A DNA stretch of 64,000 nt from Mucilaginibacter gossypiicola (GCF_900110105.1 NZ_FOCL01000004.1:887215-951214), one strand, 5' to 3'. Shown: positions 34,742-43,922, counted from the first letter of the stretch. Translations and numbers: made by a program. The notes: generated by a model not told the origin, from the sequence alone.

Positions 34742-35176
34742 ATGACACCTTATTCCAATAGCAGGTTGTATGAAATACTGAAGAAAGAACTCATGGCGTG
34801 GGTGTGGAATAATCCCCGGCTGCTTCATAAGATCACCCGCTTTAACCTGGAATTTCTTTTTGAGTTCGACCCGCAACACGGGTTGTCCATAGACCTGCGG
34901 CGCTTCGATCATGAATACTACAAAACAGTTTTTTATCCGCCTGAAGAAAAGAAAAAACATATTGATGAATTCGTCCGCAAATGCTGCCTGGTCATTAGCC
35001 AGCACATGGCCCATGCCGGCAAAACAGACCTGACGATCACGATCACCGTTCGGCATATGATCTCAGAGGTCAGCCATTGGCATACGTTTTTCATTGATGA
35101 ACGTTATCACGGAAAAAAAACGGCTGAACTGAAAAAAAAGGAAACGGACTGGCATTACCGGTTCAATAACGATTAA
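34742..35176 (+). CDS. hypothetical protein of the umuDC operon
   Basis: A 144-residue protein beginning 7 bases after umuC. It is basic and helical-looking (YEILKKELMAWVWNNPRLLHK), with several His/Cys (HEYYKTVFYP, RKCCLVISQHMAHAG). I recognise no domain. Position suggests a damage-related role. Confidence 0.6.
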   Translation: MTPYSNSRLYEILKKELMAWVWNNPRLLHKITRFNLEFLFEFDPQHGLSIDLRRFDHEYYKTVFYPPEEKKKHIDEFVRKCCLVISQHMAHAGKTDLTITITVRHMISEVSHWHTFFIDERYHGKKTAELKKKETDWHYRFNND

Positions 35177-35276
35177 CAGCCCGTCCCGTTTAGCAACAGG
35201 TTTTAGGTAACATAAGGTCAGTGTGATATGACATTTAATTTCTAAATTAATTTTTTTTCTTATTTACTAAATTTAT

Positions 35277-35304
35277 TAGTTTTGTATTTCTAATATTTTT
35301 AGCA
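35277..35304 (+). promoter_or_regulatory. AT-rich element before the SRAP gene
   Basis: TAGTTTTG (35277-35284) matches the Bacteroidota -7 box. The following bases include CTAATATTTTTAGC, nearly the reverse complement of the alkB/umuD palindrome. Together with the flanking TTTTGTATTT, about 25 bases agree with the minus strand at 32994-33020 except one missing G. The shared element suggests common control. Confidence 0.6.
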
Positions 35305-35306
35305 AT

Positions 35307-35915
35307 ATGTGCGGACATGTAGAAATAGGGGAACAAAAAGATCTGAAGATCATCACACGCGACGGCGGCACTTATACAGCGAAAAGCAATACCGCAGGTA
35401 ACCCGGGATCGATGCTTCCGGTAGTTACCGACGCTATGCCGGGAAAAGTGCAGCAATTCCGCTGGGGATTACTCTCATTGGACGATGACCGCATCCACAG
35501 TAAAAACAAACATGCGCGCGTAGAGTCGCTTTTCCTCGTACCGCTCTGGAGCGAACTTGTTGGTAAAAAGCATTGCGTTGCCCGTGTCCAGGCCTATTTT
35601 GAATATAATCCTGCGCAGCAAGTTACCTATAAAGTTGAACGAGTGGATAGGCACCCATTTTATATAGCCGGGCTCTGGGATATCTGGATCGACATCAAAA
35701 CCAATATCTTGATCCCTACATTTGTCATGATCACCGTTCCTCCGAATTCGGCTATAGCCGGCATACACGACCGGATGCCCGCGATCATGGAACGAGCAGA
35801 TGTTAAAGACTGGATTAACGGCAGTCTAAGCGGCCAGGAGCGGGTGAAGGAACTGCGTATGAAGCCCTGCCCGCCGCAAAACATGCTCATTACTGTCCAT
35901 AAGGATCATAAATAG
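35307..35915 (+). CDS. SRAP-domain protein (YedK/HMCES type)
   Basis: A 202-residue protein that would crosslink to abasic sites in single-stranded DNA through its N-terminal Cys. Cys2 follows Met1, which must be removed. The family's Glu (QAYFEYN, Glu99) and His (GIHDRMP, His154) are present. The Asn of the NAR motif is His69 here (KHARVES), an unusual change next to the reactive Cys. It lies immediately downstream of the shared element, 131 bases after the umuC-associated gene. Confidence 0.88.
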   Translation: MCGHVEIGEQKDLKIITRDGGTYTAKSNTAGNPGSMLPVVTDAMPGKVQQFRWGLLSLDDDRIHSKNKHARVESLFLVPLWSELVGKKHCVARVQAYFEYNPAQQVTYKVERVDRHPFYIAGLWDIWIDIKTNILIPTFVMITVPPNSAIAGIHDRMPAIMERADVKDWINGSLSGQERVKELRMKPCPPQNMLITVHKDHK

Positions 35916-36082
35916 CCAAAATCTGATACTTAAATGCTACAACGTGACAACATTAATTCCAGGCCTTAGTTTCCATGCGGTCGGCCAAATCCGATTTAAG
36001 ATGCAACGGATTATTAGTTCAGATTGAGGGTAAATAAATGCCTTGTTTTATCACTTTGCAAGTCCAGCGTTTATAGCTATGT

Positions 36083-36421
36083 TCAGATGGTGACTTTTAC
36101 CTGGCGTAACTCCTCATATAATTCGATCACTTTTTTCTGAAGGTCCGCCAATTCCAGCTCACGGTTCCGAACTTTGATGTTTAGTTTCACAAGCGTTTCT
36201 GAATCAGCATCAGATCGTGCTGTGCCTATGCTCAATAATTCGGTAACCGGCAGTTCAAATAGCTTTGCGATTTGTTCCAGCCTGGATAAATTGATATCCG
36301 TAACACCAGTTTCGATTTTGGAGAATGCGGGAATTGATATAGCTAACTGCCTCGCTGCCTCTTCCTGGCTCCAGCTTTTTTGGTGCCGTAGCAGGCGAAT
36401 GTTTTTCCCGAGATTTTTCAT
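36083..36421 (-). CDS. XRE-family helix-turn-helix regulator
   Basis: A 112-residue protein: an XRE HTH in the first 65 residues (LGKNIRLLRHQKSWSQEEAA, ISIPAFSKIETGVTDINLSRL) and then a coiled coil (NRELELADLQKKVIELYEEL) that would allow dimerisation. It has no partner gene. Regulated genes are unknown. Confidence 0.85.
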   Translation of the reverse strand: MKNLGKNIRLLRHQKSWSQEEAARQLAISIPAFSKIETGVTDINLSRLEQIAKLFELPVTELLSIGTARSDADSETLVKLNIKVRNRELELADLQKKVIELYEELRQVKVTI

Positions 36422-36658
36422 TAAATAAAAATTATATTATTTCAAACATACCAATTTGTGTTTAGATGGATATATTAATACCAATAATAGCATTTAGGAA
36501 ATTTGACAAATAACTCAAGGTCATCACTTTCAACTTTAATTTCCTTGTACTCGTAGTTTAATGATATTGGCTTTCAGTTTTTATGCAAGCGATGTCCCAT
36601 GGTTTTACCCTTTTAAAAGGAGGCGCAACATTAGGCCTGTTCTTTTGTTGGTTAATTA
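36422..36658. other. divergent intergenic region
   Basis: 237 bases between the XRE regulator and the DUF4385 gene, AT-rich on the left side. No operator or hairpin stands out. It should contain both promoters. Confidence 0.4.
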
Positions 36659-37138
36659 ATGCAACAACCCAGCTACCTGAATTTCGATGCGGCCAAATAC
36701 GCCTGGAAATCCGATATTGACTATAAGAAATATCCAGAACGATACAGCGTGGGTAAAGGTGAACAGGGAGTCCTGATCTGCGAACCTTACAAAAGTGAGA
36801 TCGGGAAATATTGGCGCTTTAAGACAAAATCAATTGCTGAGGAAAGCAGCCAGAAGATCTATGATTTATTCAATGAATATTTAGCGGCCGGCGATTTTGT
36901 GGGTGCAGACATGGCGCGGAAATACTTGCAGATGAGGTACACGCGGGCGCGCCGTTACACGAATTACAGGGGAGGCAGGAAGTATGATGCGGCGCAGGGT
37001 CACGTCTCGTTGGAACGGGGTGCAGGTGATCCGGAAAAAGCAGATGCGGCTAAAGTATTTTATGCCAGATGGAAAGCAGCGGAGGCGAATGAAGTTTACG
37101 CTGCCATGAAAAAGGATTGGAAGCATGCGAGGGCTTAA
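36659..37138 (+). CDS. DUF4385 protein
   Basis: A 159-residue protein of the DUF4385 family: IDYKKYPERYSVGKGEQGVL, the strongly conserved EPYKSEIGKYWRFKT, then FVGADMARKYLQMRYTRARR with a Gly-rich GGRKY. Function is unknown. It is first of three nested, overlapping genes, so a role together with the DUF2256 and 2H-phosphoesterase proteins is suggested. Confidence 0.85.
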   Translation: MQQPSYLNFDAAKYAWKSDIDYKKYPERYSVGKGEQGVLICEPYKSEIGKYWRFKTKSIAEESSQKIYDLFNEYLAAGDFVGADMARKYLQMRYTRARRYTNYRGGRKYDAAQGHVSLERGAGDPEKADAAKVFYARWKAAEANEVYAAMKKDWKHARA

Positions 37139-37268
37139 AAAGGAAAATTTACCGCAAAAGATATGTACTACATGCGGCAAACCCTTTGTTTGGCGCAAAA
37201 AATTGGAAAAGGTTTGGGAAGAAGTTAAATACTGTTCGGAGAAATGCAGACGGAACAAAACCCACTGA
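37125..37268 (+). CDS. DUF2256 zinc-ribbon protein
   Basis: A 47-residue small protein with two zinc-binding pairs, KICTTCGKPF and YCSEKCRRNK, around the strongly conserved WRKK-x-E-x-VWEEVKYC core. This is the whole DUF2256 domain. It overlaps the DUF4385 gene by 14 bases and the 2H-phosphoesterase gene by 25. Its biochemical role is not known. Confidence 0.85.
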   Translation: MRGLKKENLPQKICTTCGKPFVWRKKLEKVWEEVKYCSEKCRRNKTH

Positions 37269-37753
37269 TCTTGACCCTTAGGCTGGATGAGAAAAGCCAG
37301 GCATTCTTTAATGAAATGCGGAAGAGGCATTTTCCACCGGAGCGGAATTTTCTTAAAGCACATTTGACTTTATTCCACCAATTGCCCAGTGAAGTGATGA
37401 CTTGGGAATATTTCAGCAGTTTGCAATATCGCATCTTTGCAATGAAGGTTACCGGCTTGTGTTACCTCGGCGCAGGTGTGGCTTACGACATTGATTCGGG
37501 AGAATTGCAGGAGTTGCATCGGAAATTAAGCCAATATTTTCACAAGGTATTAATTCCACAGGACCGGCAACCATTCAAACCCCACATTACGATTCAAAAT
37601 AAAGTGACGCCGGCGGCATCCAAAGATTTGCTGATCGAGCTAATGGGAAATTTTAAGCCATTTACAGTCACTGCCACCGGACTTGACTTATGGGAGTATC
37701 TGGGCGGTCCATGGCGTCACAGTTCAAGTTATGATTTTTTAAATGAACATTAG
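37244..37753 (+). CDS. 2H phosphoesterase (2'-5' RNA ligase family)
   Basis: A 169-residue two-His phosphoesterase. The paired motifs are HLTLFH and HITIQN, with the two His and Thr that form the active site for 2',3'-cyclic or 2'-5' phosphodiester bonds. The ORF starts inside the DUF2256 gene. Similar proteins in bacteria act on cyclic phosphates in RNA ends. The three-gene operon suggests a nucleic-acid-related function, but that is inference. Confidence 0.85.
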   Translation: MQTEQNPLILTLRLDEKSQAFFNEMRKRHFPPERNFLKAHLTLFHQLPSEVMTWEYFSSLQYRIFAMKVTGLCYLGAGVAYDIDSGELQELHRKLSQYFHKVLIPQDRQPFKPHITIQNKVTPAASKDLLIELMGNFKPFTVTATGLDLWEYLGGPWRHSSSYDFLNEH

Positions 37754-37812
37754 GGGACCGGTCCAAGGTAAAACATTGAAACGAAACGTAAAAGCATACT
37801 GCAATACTATCG

Positions 37813-37995
37813 CTAATTTAATTCCCATCTCGTCTTCTTACAAGACATGCAACGATATCGCTTTAAGGGAAGCCAGAATAGTAAAGTTTTCATGAGCAGG
37901 GTTCGTGGCACACGCTTGAGTGATGAACAGGTATTTTTCCCACACGAACAGCCTGGGCTTACTTTGGGTGGTGTAGGGTATAAGTCAACAATCAT
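37813..37995 (-). CDS. small zinc-ribbon protein
   Basis: A 60-residue frame with CSCGKNTCSS and RYRCMSCKKTRW: three plus two Cys around a hydrophobic LLMKTLLFWLPLKR segment. The C-terminal Cys-x2-Cys knuckle following a Leu-rich stretch resembles a group of small proteins with a split zinc ribbon that occur widely in bacteria. No ribosome-binding site is obvious. The overlapping plus-strand frame looks like a shadow. Confidence 0.55.
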   Translation of the reverse strand: MIVDLYPTPPKVSPGCSCGKNTCSSLKRVPRTLLMKTLLFWLPLKRYRCMSCKKTRWELN

Positions 37996-38294
37996 GATAG
38001 GGGATATTATGTCCGCTCATCATTTGGTATAATCAGTTATTCAAAGTTAAATACTAAGGGTTGTTTTTTCAAAATGAAATTATAGGAAACCCTGGTCCTG
38101 ATCATTTATATACCATACCCAGCGACTTGGATTTCAATTTGGTGTGTTTGATGCCTGGGCTATTTATGTATTTAAACTTTCGTTTTAATATAAATATTTT
38201 CAAACAATTTAAGAATAGTTCCGTTTTTTGATAAACAAGATTGATAGACCTGGATACCCAAATAGCCTCATGGGGTATGCTTTAACCGGAAAAT

Positions 38295-40451
38295 ATGGAA
38301 AAGAAAAATACGCCACCCAAAAAAGGCACTGAAAGTGCTATAGATCAAAAGCTGGCACCGCAGCCAGAGAATGCGAAAACGGAAAGTTTGATAGCCCATA
38401 CTGCCGACGCCACCGGGGAATCAATGACCACGAATACAGGTCTCGCCATCAACGACGACCAGAATTCTTTAAAAGCCGGAGACAGGGGGCCAAGCCTGCT
38501 GGAAGATTTTATATTGCGGGAAAAGATCACTCATTTTGATCATGAACGCATTCCGGAGCGGGTGGTACATGCCCGCGGTTCGGGGGCGCATGGCGTTTTC
38601 AAGGCCTATGGAAATATTTCAAAAGCTACCAAAGCAAAATTTTTACTGGATACCAAGAGAGAAACTCCGGTGTTCGTCAGGTTCTCAACGGTGGCTGGCT
38701 CTAAAGGCTCAACTGATCTCGCCAGGGATGTACGGGGCTTTGCCGTGCGGTTTTATACCGAAGAAGGAAACTTTGACCTGGTAGGCAATAACATGCCCGT
38801 ATTTTTCATACAGGATGCGATGAAATTTCCTGACCTTATTCATGCCGTTAAGCCCGAGCCGGATAATGAGATCCCGCAGGCGGCTTCCGCTCACGATACT
38901 TTTTGGGATTTTATTTCATTAACGCCGGAATCTGCCCATATGATCATGTGGGCAATGAGCGACCGTGCGATACCGCGCAGCCTCCGGATGATGGAAGGGT
39001 TCGGGGTACATACCTTCCGCTTCATCAACGAAGCAGGTAAGGCCAGTTTTGTTAAATTTCACTGGAAGCCCTTATTAGGTGTCCATTCCGTGGCATGGGA
39101 CGAGGCGCAGAATATTTCCGGTAAAGACCCGGATTTTCATCGCCGTGATCTTTGGGATGCCATCGAAAGCGGTTCCTTCCCGGAATGGGAGCTGGGCGTG
39201 CAGATCATACCGGAAGAAGACGAATTCAAGTTCGATTTCGATCTGCTTGATCCGACCAAGCTGGTGCCGGAGGAACTGGTGCCCGTTGAACGTATCGGTA
39301 AAATGACGTTGAACAGGAACCCGGACAATTTTTTTGCGGAGACCGAACAGGTCGCGTTTCACCTGGGACACATCGTACCCGGGATAGATTTCAGTAATGA
39401 CCCCTTGCTGCAGGGCCGCCTGTTCTCTTATACGGATACACAGCTGAGCCGCCTGGGAGGTCCTAACTTCCAGGAGATCCCGATCAATCGTCCGCTAAAT
39501 GGCGTTCATAATAACCAGCGCGATGGGCATATGCGCCAAATGATCAATAAGGGAAAAACGAGTTACGGGCCAAATTCTTTAGGGAACAATGACCCGCAAC
39601 AGGTGAAAGAAGCAAATGGCGGTTTTGTAAGTTACCAGCAGCGGATCGAGGCGCGCAAAATCAGGGCGAGGAACAAAAGCTTCTTTGATCATTTCAGCCA
39701 GGCAAATTTATTCTTCAACAGCCAGTCGCAGCCGGAAAAGAACCACATCATCGACGCATTGACCTTTGAACTTGGAAAGGTAAAAACCGTCGCGGTCCGT
39801 GAACGGATGCTGGGTGTGCTCCTGCAGATAGATGCGACACTGGCCAAAATGGTGGCTGACGGCCTTGGCTTGCAGGTACCTGAAGGACCTGTTCTCAACC
39901 AAAATATTCCGGCAGATGGCGATCCTGCAGATTATGCACCTGTTAAAGGTAAAAACGCCGTAAAAATTTCACCTGCCTTAAGTATGGCCAATACCATCAA
40001 GGACACTATCAAAAGCCGTAAGATCGCAATCCTGGCAGCTGAGGGCGTAAAAGCACAATCCCTTAACGCCGTCAAAGCTGCTTTGGAAGCCGAAGGCGCT
40101 GTTGCGGAGGTTATCGCTCCGAAACTGGGTTTGATCGGTGATGGCGTAGAAGCAGACCAGAGCTTTCTAGGTGCCGCTTCCGTATTGTTCGATGCGGTTT
40201 ACGTAGCCGGCGGGAAGGGTTTGGACGCCGAAGCAAATGCCTTGCATTTTCTGAACGAAGCGTTCAAGCATTGTAAGGCTATAGCGTTTGAAGATGGAAC
40301 GGAGGCCATATTGGCCGCTACCGGTTTCTCGCAAAAAGTGAAAGATGATCCGGGCGTCATAACAGGAAAGGATATGATCAAAAACTTTATTACCGCCATT
40401 AAGGGGCACAGGGTTTGGGAACGCGAAAAATCAAGGTTAATACCCGCATAA
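38295..40451 (+). CDS. katE: large-subunit catalase (HPII type)
   Basis: A 718-residue clade 2 heme catalase converting hydrogen peroxide to water and oxygen. His92 (RVVHARGSGAHG) and Asn165 (DLVGNNMPVFF) are the catalytic pair; the heme-ligand Tyr is in LFSYTDTQLSRLGG. A C-terminal class I glutamine-amidotransferase-like domain (about residues 560-718, IAILAAEGVKAQSL) is typical of the large form. The ankyrin gene begins two bases after the stop, so they are cotranscribed. Confidence 0.96.
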   Translation: MEKKNTPPKKGTESAIDQKLAPQPENAKTESLIAHTADATGESMTTNTGLAINDDQNSLKAGDRGPSLLEDFILREKITHFDHERIPERVVHARGSGAHGVFKAYGNISKATKAKFLLDTKRETPVFVRFSTVAGSKGSTDLARDVRGFAVRFYTEEGNFDLVGNNMPVFFIQDAMKFPDLIHAVKPEPDNEIPQAASAHDTFWDFISLTPESAHMIMWAMSDRAIPRSLRMMEGFGVHTFRFINEAGKASFVKFHWKPLLGVHSVAWDEAQNISGKDPDFHRRDLWDAIESGSFPEWELGVQIIPEEDEFKFDFDLLDPTKLVPEELVPVERIGKMTLNRNPDNFFAETEQVAFHLGHIVPGIDFSNDPLLQGRLFSYTDTQLSRLGGPNFQEIPINRPLNGVHNNQRDGHMRQMINKGKTSYGPNSLGNNDPQQVKEANGGFVSYQQRIEARKIRARNKSFFDHFSQANLFFNSQSQPEKNHIIDALTFELGKVKTVAVRERMLGVLLQIDATLAKMVADGLGLQVPEGPVLNQNIPADGDPADYAPVKGKNAVKISPALSMANTIKDTIKSRKIAILAAEGVKAQSLNAVKAALEAEGAVAEVIAPKLGLIGDGVEADQSFLGAASVLFDAVYVAGGKGLDAEANALHFLNEAFKHCKAIAFEDGTEAILAATGFSQKVKDDPGVITGKDMIKNFITAIKGHRVWEREKSRLIPA

Positions 40452-40452
40452 A

Positions 40453-40929
40453 ATGGATGTCAACAATACCTTATTCTTCCAGGCAGCCCGAACCGGTGAC
40501 CTGGATACCCTAAACCGGCTGCTTCATGAAGGGATGGCAGTTAACAACCGTGACGAGAAAGGTTATACGGCACTGATCATTGCCTGTTACAACAACCAGC
40601 AGGACGCTGCAAAGCTGCTGCTGGAGGCGGGCGCAGATGTCAACACAGGGGACGCAGGCGGTAATACCGCCCTGATGGGTGTTTGCTTTAAGGGCTACCC
40701 GCTTATTGCCGACTTGTTGATCCGGTACGGGGCAGACCTTGATCTTCAGCATGGTAACGGCGGTACAGCGCTGATGTTCGCCGCCATGTTTGGACGCAAC
40801 GACATGATCCGGTTATTGGTGGCGAACGGTGCAAACCGGAATCTAACGGATAACCGTGGGCTTAGCGCATTCGACCTGGCTGCGCAACAAGGCAATGAAG
40901 AAGCCATTGAAGTTTTAGAAAGTCAATAA
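40453..40929 (+). CDS. ankyrin-repeat protein linked to catalase
   Basis: A 158-residue protein of about four and a half ankyrin repeats (DLDTLNRLLHEGMAVNNRDE, GYTALIIACYNNQQDAAKLL, GNTALMGVCFKGYPLIADLL, GTALMFAAMFGRNDMIRLLV). No signal peptide is present, so it is cytoplasmic. Ankyrin genes follow catalase genes in other bacteria (AnkB in Pseudomonas), where they are needed for full catalase activity. The two-base gap supports that here. Confidence 0.92.
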   Translation: MDVNNTLFFQAARTGDLDTLNRLLHEGMAVNNRDEKGYTALIIACYNNQQDAAKLLLEAGADVNTGDAGGNTALMGVCFKGYPLIADLLIRYGADLDLQHGNGGTALMFAAMFGRNDMIRLLVANGANRNLTDNRGLSAFDLAAQQGNEEAIEVLESQ

Positions 40930-41013
40930 ACACATCATGTAACCAAAACAAAACATTCTTAAAATTAATTATATGGCCCTGCAGGTTTTCTGCGGGGCTT
41001 CCTGGTACACTGT

Positions 41014-41499
41014 ATGAAACGAAAGAAAAACCTTTTTGAATGCTTTTCTGAATGGGCCACCAAAGCTACCGGCAGTTCTGCCGCCTTTATTCTCGCAGTG
41101 TCAGCGGTGGTTATTTGGGCTGCCACTGGCCCGATCGCTAAATATTCCCAGACCTGGCAGTTGATCATCAATACCGGGACGACCATTATTACCTTTCTGA
41201 TGGTTTTTCTGATCCAGAAATCACAAAACAAAGATTCCAAAGCGATCCATTTGAAACTGAACGAACTTATCGCTTCCCATGAAGGCACCAGCAACCGGAT
41301 GGTGGATATAGAAAACCTGACCGAAAAAGAGCTTGATCAATTGCATAAGTTCTATGTGCAGATCGCTGAACTGGCAGAAAAAGAAGACGACCTGACTTGT
41401 ACGCATTCTATCGATGCTGCCGAAGAGAACAACCGTAACAAAACTGAAAACCTTAAAAAACGGAAGTCTTATAGCAAACAAGAAGGGGAAAATGCCTGA
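41014..41499 (+). CDS. low-affinity iron permease family protein
   Basis: A 161-residue small membrane protein of the low-affinity iron permease type. Helices are AAFILAVSAVVIWAATGPI and WQLIINTGTTIITFLMVFLIQ, followed by the family sequence QKSQNKDSKAIHLKLNELIAS. The tail is charged and probably cytoplasmic. It lies 84 bases after the ankyrin gene, and iron supply for catalase is a reasonable inference. A stem at about 40976-41000 lies between them. Confidence 0.85.
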   Translation: MKRKKNLFECFSEWATKATGSSAAFILAVSAVVIWAATGPIAKYSQTWQLIINTGTTIITFLMVFLIQKSQNKDSKAIHLKLNELIASHEGTSNRMVDIENLTEKELDQLHKFYVQIAELAEKEDDLTCTHSIDAAEENNRNKTENLKKRKSYSKQEGENA

Positions 41500-41607
41500 A
41501 GCAGATGAAATGGCCCGCGGCGATTTTATTGATTGAAAGTCAGCTTTGCCACATTACTGCTCAAATGCCGCAAACATTTTTTACACTGATTGTTTATTAA
41601 GCGATCT

Positions 41608-43422
41608 ATGAAAAATACATTTTTACCCTCTGATACAACGGTGGCCGGTATGGGTGCCGTGCCTCTTGAACAAGGTGTCCACTTCCGTGTTTGGGCACCG
41701 AACGCAGATGCTGTCTTTGTAAGCGGCAGTTTTAATAATTTTGCTAAAACATCTGACCCGCTGGAAAGCGAAGGTAATGGTTACTGGGCAGGAACGGCAG
41801 CGGACGCCAAAACCGGCGATGAATATAAGTATTTCCTCCAAACACCTTATGGTGAGTTTTTCCGGAATGATCCATATGCCAAACAGATGACTAACTCTGC
41901 AGGCAATGGCGTTATATATGACGGTAACCGGTTTGACTGGGGCGAAACTCAATACCAAATGCCCTCCTGGAATAAACTGGTGATCTACGAGCTTCATACC
42001 GGCACCTTTAATGTTAAAGAAGAAGGAAAGCCCGGGAATCTGTATGGTGTGATCGAAAAGCTGCCTTATTTGAAAGAGCTGGGGATCAATGCCATCGAGG
42101 TAATGCCTCCTTTCGAATTTCCCGGTGGCTTTTCCTGGGGATATAACCCTGCGCAGCCCTTCGCAATCGAATCGGAATACGGCGGCCCAGACGCGTTCAA
42201 AAGCCTGGTAAAAGCAGCACACGAGCAGGGCATCGCTGTCATCCTGGATGTGGTCTACAATCACTTCGGCCCGGGCGACCTCGATCTCTGGCAGTTTGAT
42301 GGCTGGTCAGAGAACGGCAAAGGCGGTGTCTATTTTTATAATGACTGGAAGTCGGAGACACCGTGGGGGGATACCCGCCCTGATTACGGCAGGGGAGAGG
42401 TCAGGCAATACTTGCGTGATAATGCCCTGATGTGGCTGGAAGAATACCGGGTGGACGGACTGCGTATGGATATGATCCCCTACATCAGGAATGTACACGC
42501 TGATGAGAGTCCGGGCAGCATGCTGGAAGACGGGCTTAGCCTGCTCCGCTGGATCAACGGGGAGATCGCTGAAAAATTTCCCTGGAAACTGACCATCGCA
42601 GAAGACCTGCATGGCCTCGATAGTATTACTAACCCGGCCGAGGGTGATGGTTTGGGCTTTGGAGCTCAATGGGATGGTGATTTCGTGCACCCTGTGCGCT
42701 ACGCAATCATTGCGCCGGAGGATGCCGAAAGGGATATGTACGCGATGGAAGCGGCGCTGATGCGACAATATAGCGGCGATCCCTTTCATAGGATCGTTTA
42801 TACCGAAAGTCATGACGAGGTAGCCAACGGGAAAGCCCGGGTGGCCGAAGAGATTTCCGACGGTGACGTGAATAACTGGTATTCTAAAAAACGCGCATCG
42901 CTGGGAATGGCGATGGTACTGACTTCGCCCGGGATCCCGATGATCTTCCAGGGACATGAGCTTCTGGAAGACCGCTGGTTTTCCGATACGGACCCCATTG
43001 ACTGGAACCGGGAGAAGGAATTCAACGGATTCGTACGCTTGCACCGAGACCTGATCCGTCTACGCTTGAATAAAGGTGGTATCAGCGAAGGATTAACCGG
43101 GCGAAATACCGAAGTCATCAGGGTAGATAATGAGAAGAAAATGCTGGTGTTTCAGCGCTGGCAGGAGGGAGGGGCGGGAGATACCACAGTCGTCGTGCTG
43201 AACTTCTCAGGACAAGCCTACTCCGATTATCGGATAGGCATGCCGGGCGCGGGACTGTGGAAGATTCGTTTCAACAGCGATTGGGAAGGCTATGACCAGG
43301 AGTTCGGTGATTATACCGTATTGGATACCAATGCTGAAGAACAGGAATGCGATGGATATCCGCATTCAGCCAGTATCTCGGCAGGACCCTACTCGGCCAT
43401 TATACTTTCGCAGGATAAATGA
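41608..43422 (+). CDS. GH13 glycogen branching enzyme-like protein
   Basis: A 604-residue alpha-amylase superfamily enzyme. An N-terminal carbohydrate-binding CBM48-type domain (VHFRVWAPNADAVFVSGSFN) precedes the barrel. Motifs are DVVYNHFG, DGLRMDM with the nucleophile Asp, AEDLHG with the acid/base Glu, and ESHDE. This arrangement fits a 1,4-alpha-glucan branching enzyme or trehalohydrolase-like member, and I cannot decide the exact activity. The ATG at 41608 is chosen over a TTG 18 bases upstream. No glycogen synthase gene is adjacent. Confidence 0.85.
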   Translation: MKNTFLPSDTTVAGMGAVPLEQGVHFRVWAPNADAVFVSGSFNNFAKTSDPLESEGNGYWAGTAADAKTGDEYKYFLQTPYGEFFRNDPYAKQMTNSAGNGVIYDGNRFDWGETQYQMPSWNKLVIYELHTGTFNVKEEGKPGNLYGVIEKLPYLKELGINAIEVMPPFEFPGGFSWGYNPAQPFAIESEYGGPDAFKSLVKAAHEQGIAVILDVVYNHFGPGDLDLWQFDGWSENGKGGVYFYNDWKSETPWGDTRPDYGRGEVRQYLRDNALMWLEEYRVDGLRMDMIPYIRNVHADESPGSMLEDGLSLLRWINGEIAEKFPWKLTIAEDLHGLDSITNPAEGDGLGFGAQWDGDFVHPVRYAIIAPEDAERDMYAMEAALMRQYSGDPFHRIVYTESHDEVANGKARVAEEISDGDVNNWYSKKRASLGMAMVLTSPGIPMIFQGHELLEDRWFSDTDPIDWNREKEFNGFVRLHRDLIRLRLNKGGISEGLTGRNTEVIRVDNEKKMLVFQRWQEGGAGDTTVVVLNFSGQAYSDYRIGMPGAGLWKIRFNSDWEGYDQEFGDYTVLDTNAEEQECDGYPHSASISAGPYSAIILSQDK

Positions 43423-43922
43423 TCTTGGTGTGGGGAATGAACTTAACGATTGAAGGAATGAAGGGAAAATCTGTTTCGCGTTCTGTACCTGATCCTAAAG
43501 GAGGGCCAGCTGACCGGGCAGCAATCCTGCTGTCGGATATATTGGGTAGCGTGTGGCTTTTGATTGCATTCCTCGCCCTAATTGGGTTTTACCTGCTTTG
43601 GAACTTCGGACTGATTAAAGGACTGCAACCATTTGACGAGGCTCCGTTTAATGTGCTTGACACGATACTGTCGATATTTGCTATCGTGCTTTCTGTTGCG
43701 GTTTTGATCAGTCAAAAGCGGCAGCGCCGTCTGGAAAAGATCCGCGAGCAGGTAGAATTCGAAGTAAACGTACGCGCTGAGCATGAGATCACCAAGATAC
43801 TGGAAATGCTGCATACAATTCAGCAAAAGCTAGGTATAACCAATAATGATCAGGAACTGGAAGAAATGAAAAAACAAACGGATATCGCCGACATTCACGA
43901 AAAGATCAGGAAGAACAGTTAA
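43419..43922 (+). CDS. DUF1003 membrane protein
   Basis: A 167-residue protein of the DUF1003 family. Two helices (VWLLIAFLALIGFYLLWNF and FAIVLSVAVLISQKRQ) flank the FDEAPFNVLDTILS segment, and a long coiled cytoplasmic tail follows (EKIREQVEFEVNVRAEHEI). A second start at 43437 (MNLTIEGMKG) is possible. The ATG overlaps the GH13 stop by four bases, so both are one transcript. Function unknown. Confidence 0.85.
   Translation: MILVWGMNLTIEGMKGKSVSRSVPDPKGGPADRAAILLSDILGSVWLLIAFLALIGFYLLWNFGLIKGLQPFDEAPFNVLDTILSIFAIVLSVAVLISQKRQRRLEKIREQVEFEVNVRAEHEITKILEMLHTIQQKLGITNNDQELEEMKKQTDIADIHEKIRKNS

Noticed and set aside
37847..38032. 61-codon plus-strand frame
   Set aside because: Shadow of the minus-strand frame with conserved Cys pairs; no motif of its own.
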